Positions 25,688-34,602 are shown, numbered from the stretch's first letter. The stretch is 64,000 bases of DNA from Streptococcus oralis (GCF_016028255.1 NZ_CP065707.1:945001-1009000); one strand, 5' to 3'. Program-made: numbers and translations. Notes: generated from the letters alone by a model not told the origin.

Positions 25688-27004
25688 TTAAATCGCAAAC
25701 AAGTCATTCAAGTTCTCAGCCAAGGTTGGGTGAGTGAAGATTTGTTTTGTGAAGTAAGTGTAAGGAATCTTGTTGTCCATAGCAACAGTGATGATGTTGA
25801 TGATTTCTTGAGAACCTTCTGAGAAGATGCTTGCTCCAAGAATTTCTTTTGTTTCAGTATTGACAACAGCTTTGAAGGCTCCGCGAAGGTCTCCATTTAC
25901 GTGACCACGAGGCATGGCAGCAACAGGGATTTCCTTAACGGCGTATGGAAGTTTCAAATTAGCTGCTTGGCTTTCCGTCAAGCCAACTTGAGAAAGAGCT
26001 GGTGTGATGAACATGGTGTTTGGTACATTGAGCCGGTCTTCGAGTGTGTAGCTGCCATCTCCAGCAAGGTAACTATAGACAACACGGAAGTCATCAAGTG
26101 AAATGTAAGTAAATTGAGGTCCACCGTTGACGTCTCCAACTGCAAAGACACCAGGAACGTTTGTTTGACAATGTTTGTCAACCTTGATAGCACCACGCTC
26201 AGTTAGTTCAATATCTGTATTTTCAAGTTGAAGTGGTTCTACATTTGGTTTACGTCCAGTTGCGTAGAGAAGGGCATCGAAACGGTAGGTTTCCTTTTCA
26301 GTTACGACAAGGACTTGGTCACCGTCATTTTTAATTTCAGTAGTACGGATGTTTTGAAGCAATTCAATGCCGTCTTCTTCCATGTATTGTTTAGCAAGAG
26401 CTGCAATGGAAGGTTCTGCTCGAGGTAGGAAAGTATCCAAGGCATCTAGGACTGTAACTTTGCTTCCAAGTTTGTTGTAAAGGCCAGCAAATTCAAGACC
26501 GATATTTCCGCCACCAAGGACTCCAAGTTTTTCAGGCAATTTGTCCATGTTTTGAATACCTGTTGAGTCAAAAACATTCTTACTTGTAGCAAGTCCAGGG
26601 ATAGGTAAGACGTTAGAAACAGCCCCAGTGTTGATGACGATTGTTTCAGCAGTCAGTTCTTTCTTTTCATCACCAGCTTGGATTTCGATGACTTTATTTG
26701 AAAGGAAGTGAGCTTCCGCATCAAAGATATCTACACCTGTACCAGCAACAGTAGCATAGTTTTTGCCGTTGAGGCGACTAGTGATGATATTTTTGGTAGC
26801 AATAACCTCTTCAAAAGACAAGTTTTTCTCAGCAGCAACTAGCAAAGTCTTAGTTGGGATACAACCAATGTTGATACAGGTTCCACCGTACATAGCTTTG
26901 CTACGTTCAACCAGGGCAACTTTTTTGCCAGCTGAAGCTAATTTACCAGCTAGTGTTTTCCCAGCTTTACCAAATCCAATAACGATTAAATCATATGTTA
27001 ACAT
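25688..27004 (-). CDS. RclA/Har-type flavoprotein disulfide reductase
   Basis: A 438-residue FAD/NAD(P)H disulfide oxidoreductase. The opening VIGFGKAGKTLA, the redox-active GGTCINIGCIPTK (CxxxxC), the second Rossmann GVLGGGNIGLEFAGLY, the FAD block VPGVFAVGDVNGG and the C-terminal HPTLAE active-site block are intact. The sequence resembles E. coli RclA; the pneumococcal relative is known as hypothiocyanous acid reductase (Har). The probable role is reducing HOSCN made by host lactoperoxidase. GGAGG precedes the ATG, with a TGCTAGAAT -10 upstream. Family is sure; the substrate is inferred. Confidence 0.85.
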   Translation of the reverse strand: MLTYDLIVIGFGKAGKTLAGKLASAGKKVALVERSKAMYGGTCINIGCIPTKTLLVAAEKNLSFEEVIATKNIITSRLNGKNYATVAGTGVDIFDAEAHFLSNKVIEIQAGDEKKELTAETIVINTGAVSNVLPIPGLATSKNVFDSTGIQNMDKLPEKLGVLGGGNIGLEFAGLYNKLGSKVTVLDALDTFLPRAEPSIAALAKQYMEEDGIELLQNIRTTEIKNDGDQVLVVTEKETYRFDALLYATGRKPNVEPLQLENTDIELTERGAIKVDKHCQTNVPGVFAVGDVNGGPQFTYISLDDFRVVYSYLAGDGSYTLEDRLNVPNTMFITPALSQVGLTESQAANLKLPYAVKEIPVAAMPRGHVNGDLRGAFKAVVNTETKEILGASIFSEGSQEIINIITVAMDNKIPYTYFTKQIFTHPTLAENLNDLFAI

Positions 27005-27196
27005 TTATAGTCCTCCTATTCGATTTTCATTCTAGCATAAGAAAACACTTTTTGCACAAATCTGCTACGGGAAATGAAGTGAGCTTGAAATGCTCCCTTC
27101 AAATTCTTTGATAAACAAGTTTCAGGCCACTTTACTGTTAGAAAATCGTTTACATGATTTTCCTAAAGGATTCTACTATCTTTTGCTTCTCTCTTG

Positions 27197-27351
27197 TGTT
27201 ATACTAGATAGGTTGCAAAGAACTAGTACTTTTCTTTCGTGGAAAAGAAGCAACACGGTATCTCATTTTTGTAGAAGATACGTCATGAAAAGAAAAGTAT
27301 ATACTACGCGCTATAGGATGGCTTCGCACCATCTTTAGAAAGAAGAAAAAC
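27197..27351 (+). promoter_or_regulatory. cshA promoter and structured 5' leader
   Basis: The extended -10 TGTTATACT (27197-27205) predicts a leader of about 140 nt. In it CTTTTC (27229-27234) can pair with GAAAAG (27242-27247), or alternatively ACTTTTCTTT (27228-27237) with AAAGAAAAGT (27289-27298). GTATCT/AGATAC and a GATGG/CCATC hairpin (27317-27333) follow just before the ribosome site. The rest of the 347-bp gap (27005-27196) holds only the divergent flavoprotein promoter. Confidence 0.55.
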
Positions 27352-28929
27352 GTGAAATTTAATGAATTTAACTTGTCTGCTGATTTGCTAGCAGAGATTG
27401 AAAAAGCTGGATTTGTAGAAGCCAGTCCCATCCAAGAACAGACGATTCCCTTGGCTCTCGAAGGAAAAGACGTTATCGGTCAAGCCCAGACTGGTACAGG
27501 GAAAACCGCAGCCTTTGGCTTGCCAACTCTTGAAAAAATCCGGACAGAAGAAGCGACCATCCAAGCCTTGGTCATCGCTCCAACTCGTGAACTCGCTGTC
27601 CAAAGTCAAGAAGAACTCTTCCGCTTTGGCCGTAGCAAAGGAGTGAAAGTTCGCTCAGTTTACGGTGGTTCCAGCATTGAAAAACAAATCAAAGCTCTTA
27701 AATCTGGTGCTCACATCGTGGTAGGAACACCAGGCCGTCTCTTGGATTTGATTAAACGCAAGGCCTTGAAATTACAAGATATTGAAACTCTTATCCTTGA
27801 CGAAGCGGATGAAATGCTCAACATGGGCTTCCTTGAAGACATCGAAGCCATCATTTCCCGTGTCCCTGAGAATCGTCAAACTTTGCTCTTTTCAGCAACC
27901 ATGCCAGATGCTATCAAACGTATTGGTGTTCAATTTATGAAAGACCCTGAGCATGTGAAGATTGCTGCCAAGGAATTGACAACAGAGCTGGTTGACCAAT
28001 ACTATATCCGTGTCAAGGAACAAGAGAAATTTGATACCATGACGCGTCTTATGGATGTGGAACAACCAGAACTTGCTATTGTATTTGGTCGTACTAAACG
28101 CCGTGTAGATGAATTGACTCGTGGTCTTAAAATCCGTGGCTTCCGTGTTGAAGGAATTCATGGCGACTTAGACCAAAACAAACGTCTTCGTGTCCTTCGT
28201 GATTTTAAAAATGGCAATCTTGATGTTCTAGTTGCAACAGACGTGGCAGCGCGTGGTTTGGATATCTCAGGTGTGACCCATGTCTACAACTACGATATTC
28301 CACAAGATCCTGAAAGTTATGTTCACCGTATCGGTCGTACAGGTCGTGCTGGTAAGTCAGGTCAGTCTATTACTTTCGTAGCACCAAATGAAATGGGCTA
28401 CCTTCAAATCATCGAAAACTTGACTAAGAAACGCATGAAAGGCTTGAAACCAGCGACAGCAGAAGAAGCCTTCCAAGCTAAGAAACAAGTAGCGCTCAAG
28501 AAAATCGAACGAGATTTTGCGGATGAAACTATTCGTGGGAACTTTGAGAAATTTGCTAAAGATGCTCGTAAGTTAGCAGCAGAATTTAGTCCAGAAGAAT
28601 TGGCTATGTATATCTTGAGTCTGACAGTCCAAGATCCAGACAGCCTTCCTGAAGTGGAGATTGCGCGTGAAAAACCACTGCCATTTAAACCGTCAGGTAA
28701 TGGCTTTGGTGGTAAAGGTAAGGGAGGTCGAGGAGGCCGTCGTGGAGACGACCGTCGAGACCGTGATCGCCGTGGCAATGGTCGTCGTGATGAGTTCAAG
28801 AAAGGTAGTCGTGGAAACGACCGTTTTGATAAAGACAAACGTTACCGTAATAAAGACAATAAAAAACCTCGCAACACTTCAAGTGAAAAGAAAACAGGCT
28901 TTGTTATTCGTAACAAGGGCGATAAATAA
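27352..28929 (+). CDS. cshA: DEAD-box RNA helicase CshA
   Basis: A 525-residue ATP-dependent RNA helicase linked in Firmicutes to RNA degradosome and cold adaptation. Q motif (F...SPIQEQTIPLAL), Walker A AQTGTGKTAA, DEAD (LDEADEMLNMGF), SAT and HRIGRTGRAG are all present. From about residue 440 the tail is Gly/Arg/Asp-rich (repeated RRG, RGG, DRRDR), an RNA-binding extension. The start codon is GTG behind GAAAGAAG. A long structured leader suggests post-transcriptional control. Confidence 0.93.
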   Translation: MKFNEFNLSADLLAEIEKAGFVEASPIQEQTIPLALEGKDVIGQAQTGTGKTAAFGLPTLEKIRTEEATIQALVIAPTRELAVQSQEELFRFGRSKGVKVRSVYGGSSIEKQIKALKSGAHIVVGTPGRLLDLIKRKALKLQDIETLILDEADEMLNMGFLEDIEAIISRVPENRQTLLFSATMPDAIKRIGVQFMKDPEHVKIAAKELTTELVDQYYIRVKEQEKFDTMTRLMDVEQPELAIVFGRTKRRVDELTRGLKIRGFRVEGIHGDLDQNKRLRVLRDFKNGNLDVLVATDVAARGLDISGVTHVYNYDIPQDPESYVHRIGRTGRAGKSGQSITFVAPNEMGYLQIIENLTKKRMKGLKPATAEEAFQAKKQVALKKIERDFADETIRGNFEKFAKDARKLAAEFSPEELAMYILSLTVQDPDSLPEVEIAREKPLPFKPSGNGFGGKGKGGRGGRRGDDRRDRDRRGNGRRDEFKKGSRGNDRFDKDKRYRNKDNKKPRNTSSEKKTGFVIRNKGDK

Positions 28930-28960
28930 GAAAAAGCGGTTCAAAATGAATCGCTTTTTT
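28930..28960 (+). terminator. Terminator after cshA
   Basis: AAAAAGCGGTTCA pairs with TGAATCGCTTTTT (one G-U pair), with a T run. Confidence 0.88.
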
Positions 28961-29138
28961 ATATAAGGAGACCGATAGTAAAAGAAGATGTATAAAAGTA
29001 AAGGAAAGGTGAGATGGGAAGGGGAACTTTAATCCATCTTCTTATAATATTATTATATAAAAATCGAAACAGAATGTCAATAAAAAATTGCTATTTTTAT
29101 AAAATATTTTTGCTTTTAAAAATTGCAATTCAATAAGC

Positions 29139-29153
29139 AATTTTCAGATAATT
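29139..29153 (+). promoter_or_regulatory. CodY box upstream of codY
   Basis: The 15 bases AATTTTCAGATAATT differ from the CodY consensus AATTTTCWGAAAATT at one position. The site ends 1 bp before the codY -35 box, so CodY bound here should block its own promoter. Confidence 0.8.
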
Positions 29154-29154
29154 A

Positions 29155-29183
29155 TTGAAATAAAGACTTTTCTATGTTATAAT
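29155..29183 (+). promoter_or_regulatory. codY-pncA promoter
   Basis: TTGAAA, a 17-bp spacer ending in TGT, and TATAAT: a near-consensus extended promoter, 27 bp before the codY ATG. Confidence 0.9.
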
Positions 29184-29209
29184 GGAAGCGATTATATGCG
29201 AGGTAAAAA

Positions 29210-29998
29210 ATGGCACATTTATTAGAAAAAACAAGAAAAATTACATCAATTTTAAAACGCTCAGAAGAGCAAATGCAGGATGAACTTCCATACAATGCCA
29301 TTACACGTCAACTAGCAGACATTATTGATTGCAATGCCTGTATTGTCAATAGCAAGGGCCGTCTTTTGGGCTACTTTATGCGCTATAAAACTAATACAGA
29401 CCGTGTAGAGCAGTTTTTCCAAACCAAGACGTTCCCAGATGACTATGTACAAGGGGCAAACATGATCTATGATACAGAAGCCAATCTTCCTGTTGAACAT
29501 GATTTGACCATTTTTCCTGTAGAGAGCCGTGCGGATTTTCCAGATGGTTTGACAACCATTGCTCCCATTCATGTATCAGGGATTCGCCTAGGTTCCTTGA
29601 TCATTTGGCGCAATGATAAGAAATTTGAAGATGAGGATTTGATTCTTGTTGAGATTGCGAGCACGGTTGTGGGGATTCAACTCTTGAACTTCCAACGTGA
29701 AGAAGATGAGAAAAATATCCGTCGTCGTACGGCTGTCACCATGGCAGTTAATACCCTTTCCTACTCAGAACTTCGTGCTGTTTCAGCTATTTTATCTGAG
29801 CTAAATGGAAATGAAGGACAATTAACTGCATCGGTCATTGCAGATCGTATCGGTATCACGCGCTCAGTGATCGTCAATGCTCTCCGTAAGCTAGAGTCGG
29901 CAGGAATTATTGAAAGCCGTTCACTAGGAATGAAGGGAACCTATCTCAAAGTATTGATTTCAGATATCTTTGAGGAAGTGAAAAAGAGGGACTACTAA
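29210..29998 (+). CDS. codY: Global transcriptional regulator CodY
   Basis: The 262-residue GTP/branched-chain-amino-acid-sensing repressor. An N-terminal GAF domain (residues 1-155) binds isoleucine/valine in Bacillus, and the C-terminal winged helix (about 185-255) contains [35 protein letters not shown]. Streptococcal CodY is thought to respond mainly to the amino acids. A one-mismatch CodY box abuts the promoter, indicating autorepression. The stop overlaps the pncA start (TAATG). Confidence 0.97.
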   Translation: MAHLLEKTRKITSILKRSEEQMQDELPYNAITRQLADIIDCNACIVNSKGRLLGYFMRYKTNTDRVEQFFQTKTFPDDYVQGANMIYDTEANLPVEHDLTIFPVESRADFPDGLTTIAPIHVSGIRLGSLIIWRNDKKFEDEDLILVEIASTVVGIQLLNFQREEDEKNIRRRTAVTMAVNTLSYSELRAVSAILSELNGNEGQLTASVIADRIGITRSVIVNALRKLESAGIIESRSLGMKGTYLKVLISDIFEEVKKRDY

Positions 29999-30573
29999 TG
30001 ACAAAGGCTTTAATCTCGATTGACTATACAGAGGATTTTGTAGCAGATCATGGAAAATTGACAGCAGGTGCTCCTGCTCAAGCCATATCAGAGGCGATTG
30101 CTCAGGTGACCAGACTGGCTTTTGATCGTGGAGACTATGTTTTCTTCACCATTGATGCTCATGAGGAAGGGGATGATTTTCATCCTGAGAGTAAACTTTT
30201 CCCACCTCACAACATCATTGGAACTAGTGGTCGCAACTTGTATGGAAAACTAGCAGATTTTTACCAAGTCCATGCTTCTGATAGTCGTGTTTTTTGGATG
30301 GATAAGCGTCACTATTCAGCATTTTCAGGAACGGATTTAGATATCCGCTTGCGAGAACGTCGAGTTGATACAGTCATCTTAACTGGTGTTTTGACAGATA
30401 TTTGTGTTCTCCATACGGCTATTGATGCTTATAATTTAGGTTATCAAATCGAGGTTGTCAAGCCTGCGGTTGCCTCCATCTGGCCAGAAAATCATCAGTT
30501 TGCTCTTGGACATTTTAAGAACACTTTGGGAGCCAAATTACTGGATGAAAATCTTGATGAAATTAAAGAATGA
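29998..30573 (+). CDS. pncA: Nicotinamidase PncA (isochorismatase family)
   Basis: A 191-residue cysteine hydrolase that converts nicotinamide to nicotinic acid for NAD salvage. The catalytic triad can be seen: Asp in SIDYTEDF, Lys in FWMDKRHYSAF and Cys at residue 136 in GVLTDICVLHTA. The DAHEEGDDFHPES metal-site block (His residues) favours nicotinamidase over other isochorismatase-fold enzymes. It is translationally coupled to codY by a 1-nt overlap, so NAD salvage is placed under CodY control. Confidence 0.9.
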   Translation: MTKALISIDYTEDFVADHGKLTAGAPAQAISEAIAQVTRLAFDRGDYVFFTIDAHEEGDDFHPESKLFPPHNIIGTSGRNLYGKLADFYQVHASDSRVFWMDKRHYSAFSGTDLDIRLRERRVDTVILTGVLTDICVLHTAIDAYNLGYQIEVVKPAVASIWPENHQFALGHFKNTLGAKLLDENLDEIKE

Positions 30574-30609
30574 TTCCCTTGGAAAAATGAAAAAAATCTG
30601 AAAAAAGTG

Positions 30610-30638
30610 TTGACAAAGATTTTGAAAGTTGATATACT
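30610..30638 (+). promoter_or_regulatory. tRNA-Leu promoter
   Basis: TTGACA, 17 bp and TATACT, 16 bp before the tRNA 5' end. Confidence 0.9.
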
Positions 30639-30653
30639 AGTAAAGTAATCGAC

Positions 30654-30739
30654 GCGGGGATGGCGGAATTGGCAGACGCGCAGGACTAAGGATCCTGTGA
30701 CCGCTTTAGGTCGTGAGGGTTCAAGTCCCTCTCTCCGCA
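30654..30739 (+). tRNA. tRNA-Leu(AAG)
   Basis: An 86-nt class II tRNA. Acceptor strands GCGGGGA and TCTCCGC pair (one G-U), the anticodon stem CAGGA/TCCTG encloses the loop CTAAGGA with anticodon AAG (read as IAG), a long variable arm follows, and the T loop is GGTTCAAGTCC. The discriminator is A and CCA is not encoded. Confidence 0.96.
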
Positions 30740-30746
30740 TAGGATA

Positions 30747-30775
30747 AGAGTTAGCTTTGGCTAGCTCTTTTTGTT
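30747..30775 (+). terminator. Terminator after tRNA-Leu
   Basis: AGAGTTAGC pairs with GCTAGCTCT around TTTG, followed by TTTTTG. Confidence 0.85.
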
Positions 30776-30890
30776 TTTAAAAAGAAGGCTAGAGGACGCA
30801 TTTTGGATATCGGAAGGTATTGGGCATCAAGAACTATCATTTATGGCATGGAGTCGATTTTTGATTGGTAAAACGTGTTCTATATGAAGA

Positions 30891-30925
30891 AAGTTAGCGC
30901 TCGCTAGCTTTTTTATTTTTTCAAA
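30891..30925 (+). terminator. Second, similar terminator
   Basis: AAGTTAGC...GCTAGCTT with TTTTTTATTTTTT. The stem core GTTAGC-N4-GCTAGC is the same as in the hairpin 144 bp upstream; the DNA between has no recognised gene. Confidence 0.75.
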
Positions 30926-31007
30926 AAATAAATCAAAAAATTTTTTCGATTTCATAAATATTTCATATTTGGATTTTATAATAGTCTTACAAACATGGAG
31001 GTGACAA

Positions 31008-32285
31008 ATGAATCCAATCCAAAGAGCTTGGGCTTATGTCAGCAGAAAACGACTGAGAAGTTTTATTTTATTTCTGATTTTATTGGTCCTTTTGGCAGGA
31101 ATTTCAGCCTGTTTGACTCTGATGAAGTCCAACAAAACAGTAGAAAGCAATCTTTACAAATCACTCAATACTTCTTTTTCTATCAAAAAGATAGAAAATG
31201 GACAGACCTTCAAATTGTCTGACCTAGCATCCGTGAGCAAGATTAAGGGACTGGAAAATGTCTCTCCTGAACTCGAAACGGTCGCAAAACTGAAAGACAA
31301 GGAAGCAGTGAGTGGTGAGCAGAGCGTTGAACGTGATGATTTGTCAGCTGCGGACAAGAACTTGGTTAGCTTAACGGCTCTTGAGGATTCATCCAAGGAT
31401 GTTACCTTTACCAGTTCGGCTTTCAATCTAAAAGAAGGGCGACACCTTCAAAAAGGAGATTCCAAGAAAATCCTCATTCACGAAGAGTTGGCTAAGAAGA
31501 ACGGTCTTTCGCTTCATGACAAGATTCGCTTGGACGCTGGCCAGTCTGAATCTGGAAAAGGGCAAATAGTAGAGTTTGAGATTGTCGGAATCTTTTCTGG
31601 TAAAAAACAAGAAAAGTTCACAGGCTTGTCTTCCGACTTCAGTGAAAACCAGGTCTTTACAGACTATGAAAGTAGCCAAACTCTTTTGGGAAATAGTGAA
31701 CCGCAAGTCAGTGCAGCTCGCTTCTATGTAGAAAATCCTAAGGAAATGGATGGACTCATGAAGCAGGTGGAAAACTTGGCCTTGGAAAGTCAAGGCTACC
31801 AAGTCGAGAAGGAAAACAAGGCCTTTGAACAAATCAAAGACTCAGTTGCAACCTTCCAAACTTTCCTCACCATCTTCCTTTATGGGATGTTGATAGCTGG
31901 AGCTGGAGCCTTAATTTTGGTCTTGTCCCTCTGGTTAAGAGAAAGGGTCTACGAAGTGGGGATTTTACTCGCACTTGGAAAAAGCAAGATCTCAATCTTC
32001 CTACAATTCTGTTTAGAGGTAGTTTTGGTATCTCTCGGAGCTTTGCTTCCAGCATTTGTTGCAGGAAACGCCATCACATCCTATCTGCTACAAACCGTAC
32101 TAGCAAGCGGAGATCAGGCAACCTTACAAGACACGCTGGCCAAAGCAAGCGGTCTATCAACTAGTCTCCTATCCTTTGCAGAATCCTATGTTTTTCTGCT
32201 CCTGATTAGTTGCTTGTCTGTAGCCCTTTGTTTCGTATTCTTGTTTAGAAAATCGCCAAAAGAAATTTTATCATCTATTAGTTAA
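31008..32285 (+). CDS. vex1: ABC transporter permease Vex1
   Basis: A 425-residue FtsX/MacB-type permease: one N-terminal helix (about 20-40), a large extracellular domain (45-285) and three C-terminal helices (about 290-415). With Vex2 and Vex3 it makes the pneumococcal Vex exporter, linked in the literature to export of the Pep27 peptide and to vancomycin tolerance, the latter contested. TGGAGGTG is the ribosome site. A TATAAT at 30977 without a clear -35 is the likely promoter. Confidence 0.88.
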   Translation: MNPIQRAWAYVSRKRLRSFILFLILLVLLAGISACLTLMKSNKTVESNLYKSLNTSFSIKKIENGQTFKLSDLASVSKIKGLENVSPELETVAKLKDKEAVSGEQSVERDDLSAADKNLVSLTALEDSSKDVTFTSSAFNLKEGRHLQKGDSKKILIHEELAKKNGLSLHDKIRLDAGQSESGKGQIVEFEIVGIFSGKKQEKFTGLSSDFSENQVFTDYESSQTLLGNSEPQVSAARFYVENPKEMDGLMKQVENLALESQGYQVEKENKAFEQIKDSVATFQTFLTIFLYGMLIAGAGALILVLSLWLRERVYEVGILLALGKSKISIFLQFCLEVVLVSLGALLPAFVAGNAITSYLLQTVLASGDQATLQDTLAKASGLSTSLLSFAESYVFLLLISCLSVALCFVFLFRKSPKEILSSIS

Positions 32286-32297
32286 GAAGGAGAAATC

Positions 32298-32930
32298 ATG
32301 ACTTTATTACAATTGCAAGATGTTACCTACCGTTATAAGAACACTGCTGAAGCAGTTCTATATCAGATCAAGTATAATTTTGAACCCGGAAAATTTTATA
32401 GTATTATTGGTGAGTCAGGAGCAGGAAAATCCACTCTCTTGTCCCTACTGGCTGGTTTAGATAGTCCTGTTGAAGGTTCTATCCTTTTCCAAGGAGAGGA
32501 CATTCGTGACAAGGGATATTCTTACCATCGCATGCACCATATTTCCCTGGTCTTTCAAAATTATAATTTGATTGATTACCTTTCTCCGCTGGAAAATATC
32601 CGCTTGGTCAACAAAAAGGCGACTAAGGATACACTTCTTGAGCTTGGTTTGGATGAAAGTCAGATCAAGCGGAACGTTCTCCAGTTATCAGGTGGGCAAC
32701 AGCAACGTGTAGCCATCGCTCGCAGTTTGGTATCAGAAGCTCCAGTTATTCTAGCTGATGAGCCAACAGGAAATCTGGACCCTAAAACTGCCGGAGATAT
32801 TATCGAACTGCTCAAGTCACTTGCCGAGAAAACAGGTAAATGTGTGATTGTCGTCACCCACAGTAAAGAAGTGGCACAAGCGTCAGATATTACACTTGAA
32901 TTGAAGGATAAGAAACTGACTGAAATATAG
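32298..32930 (+). CDS. vex2: ABC transporter ATPase Vex2
   Basis: A 210-residue MacB/LolD-type ATPase with Walker [11 protein letters not shown]-loop VFQNYN, signature [15 protein letters not shown], Walker [13 protein letters not shown] and the switch His in VVTHS. It drives the Vex1/Vex3 permeases. GAAGGAGAAA is the ribosome site. It is cotranscribed with vex1 (12-bp gap), while vex3 follows only after 285 bp containing a structured element. Confidence 0.92.
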   Translation: MTLLQLQDVTYRYKNTAEAVLYQIKYNFEPGKFYSIIGESGAGKSTLLSLLAGLDSPVEGSILFQGEDIRDKGYSYHRMHHISLVFQNYNLIDYLSPLENIRLVNKKATKDTLLELGLDESQIKRNVLQLSGGQQQRVAIARSLVSEAPVILADEPTGNLDPKTAGDIIELLKSLAEKTGKCVIVVTHSKEVAQASDITLELKDKKLTEI

Positions 32931-33013
32931 AATCTAGTTATTAAACTTTAAAATAGTATTAGTTGGTAACTATATACGTGTAAAGTAATAATAAACAAAG
33001 TGAGTCTTTAACA

Positions 33014-33153
33014 ACTATTTCCCGCAGTAGTGATAGCCTAGATAATAACAAAGTTATTATCTAGGCCGGAATTTTTGAGACATATGGCTCAAAAATTAGG
33101 GATGAAATTCCTACAGGAAGTTGCTCCCGTCCGCACAATCTAAGGGAAATAGT
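33014..33153. other. 140-nt multibranched inverted-repeat element
   Basis: The ends ACTATTTCCC (33014-33023) and GGGAAATAGT (33144-33153) are perfectly complementary. Inside are a 14-bp perfect hairpin GCCTAGATAATAAC / GTTATTATCTAGGC (33036-33066, AAA loop), a short closing stem CGGA/TCCG (33067-33070, 33130-33133), a 10-bp hairpin AATTTTTGAG/CTCAAAAATT (33070-33097) and a TTCC-TACA-GGAA hairpin inside GGGA/TCCC. It folds as a cloverleaf-like RNA or may be a small mobile element. I do not recognise it as BOX, RUP, SPRITE or a known riboswitch. Confidence 0.7.
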
Positions 33154-33215
33154 AAAAAAATAATTTATATAAGTTATAAGACATTGAAATAGAACAAAAT
33201 CTAGAAAGGGAACCT

Positions 33216-34595
33216 ATGTTACACAACGCATTTGCCTATGTTACAAGGAAGTTTTTCAAATCGATTGTTATCTTCCTGATTATTCTCCTCATGGCGAGCT
33301 TGAGTTTGGTCGGCTTGTCAATCAAAGGGGCTACTGCCAAGGCTTCTCAGGAGACCTTTAAAAATATCACCAATAGCTTCTCCATGCAAATCAATCGTCG
33401 CGTCAATCAAGGAACGCCACGTGGTGCTGGGAATATTAAGGGTGAGGATATCAAAAAAATCACCGAAAATAAGGCCATCGAGTCTTATGTTAAACGCATC
33501 AACGCTATCGGAGATTTGACTGGATACGACCTCATCGAAACGCCAGAAACCAAGAAAAATCTCACTGCAGACCGTGCCAAACGGTTTGGAAGCAGCTTGA
33601 TGATTACAGGTGTCAATGACTCCTCTAAAGAAGATAAGTTTGTCTCTGGTTCATATAAGCTTGTTGAAGGTGAGCACCTAACCAACGACGACAAAGACAA
33701 GATCCTCATGCACAAGGACTTGGCAGCTAAACACGGCTGGAAAGTCGGAGATAAGGTCAAACTAGACTCCAATATCTACGATGCAGACAATGAAAAAGGG
33801 GCCAAGGAAACAGTTGAAGTGACAATTAAGGGACTCTTTGATGGCCACAATAAGTCAGCAGTAACCTACTCACAAGAACTCTATGAAAATACAGCTATCA
33901 CAGACATTCACACTGCTGCAAAACTTTATGGATACACAGAAGATACAGCTATTTATGGGGACGCAACCTTCTTTGTAACAGCGGACAAGAACTTGGATGA
34001 TGTTATGAAAGAGTTGAATGGTATCAGTGGCATCAACTGGAAGAGCTACACACTTGTGAAGAGCTCCTCTAACTACCCAGCTCTAGAGCAATCCATCTCT
34101 GGTATGTACAAGATGGCCAACCTCCTCTTCTGGGGTAGCTTGAGCTTCTCAGTTCTTCTCCTTGCACTCTTGCTTAGTCTTTGGATCAATGCTCGTCGCA
34201 AGGAAGTGGGAATTCTCCTCTCTATCGGTCTCAAGCAGGCAAGTATCTTGGGACAATTCATCACCGAATCTATCCTGATTGCCATCCCTGCTCTCGTTTC
34301 TGCTTACTTCCTAGCCAACTACACAGCTCGTGCCATCGGAAATACTGTTCTTGCCAATGTCACTTCAGGTGTTGCCAAGCAAGCCAGCAAGGCTGCTCAA
34401 GCCTCTAACCTTGGTGGTGGTGCAGAAGTAGACGGCTTTAGTAAGACCTTGTCGAGCCTAGATATTTCCATTCAGACATCAGACTTTATCATCGTCTTTG
34501 TCCTAGCCTTGGTTCTAGTGGTTCTCGTTATGGCGCTTGCCTCAAGCAATCTCCTCAGAAAACAACCAAAAGAGCTCTTGCTCGATAGCGAATAA
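33216..34595 (+). CDS. vex3: ABC transporter permease Vex3
   Basis: A 459-residue permease of the same FtsX/MacB type as Vex1: N-terminal helix (about 15-40), extracellular domain (45-305) and three C-terminal helices with the conserved WINARRKEVGILLSIGL loop. It is the second permease half of the Vex exporter. GAAAGGGAA is the ribosome site. The 285-bp gap from vex2 holds a structured element and could carry a separate promoter (a TTGGTA-17-TAATAA candidate at about 32963-32991). Confidence 0.88.
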   Translation: MLHNAFAYVTRKFFKSIVIFLIILLMASLSLVGLSIKGATAKASQETFKNITNSFSMQINRRVNQGTPRGAGNIKGEDIKKITENKAIESYVKRINAIGDLTGYDLIETPETKKNLTADRAKRFGSSLMITGVNDSSKEDKFVSGSYKLVEGEHLTNDDKDKILMHKDLAAKHGWKVGDKVKLDSNIYDADNEKGAKETVEVTIKGLFDGHNKSAVTYSQELYENTAITDIHTAAKLYGYTEDTAIYGDATFFVTADKNLDDVMKELNGISGINWKSYTLVKSSSNYPALEQSISGMYKMANLLFWGSLSFSVLLLALLLSLWINARRKEVGILLSIGLKQASILGQFITESILIAIPALVSAYFLANYTARAIGNTVLANVTSGVAKQASKAAQASNLGGGAEVDGFSKTLSSLDISIQTSDFIIVFVLALVLVVLVMALASSNLLRKQPKELLLDSE

Positions 34596-34602
34596 AAAAC
34601 TT

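Noticed and set aside
33112..33144. Possible tiny peptide gene or Pep27 gene in the vex2-vex3 gap
   Set aside because: The recalled Pep27 sequence is not encoded here in any frame I translated; the only short ATG frame (about 13 codons) lies within paired arms of the structured element.
34323..34410. Repeated Ala/Lys codons in vex3 as a possible repeat element
   Set aside because: They encode a normal loop of the permease in one frame; no true tandem repeat is present.
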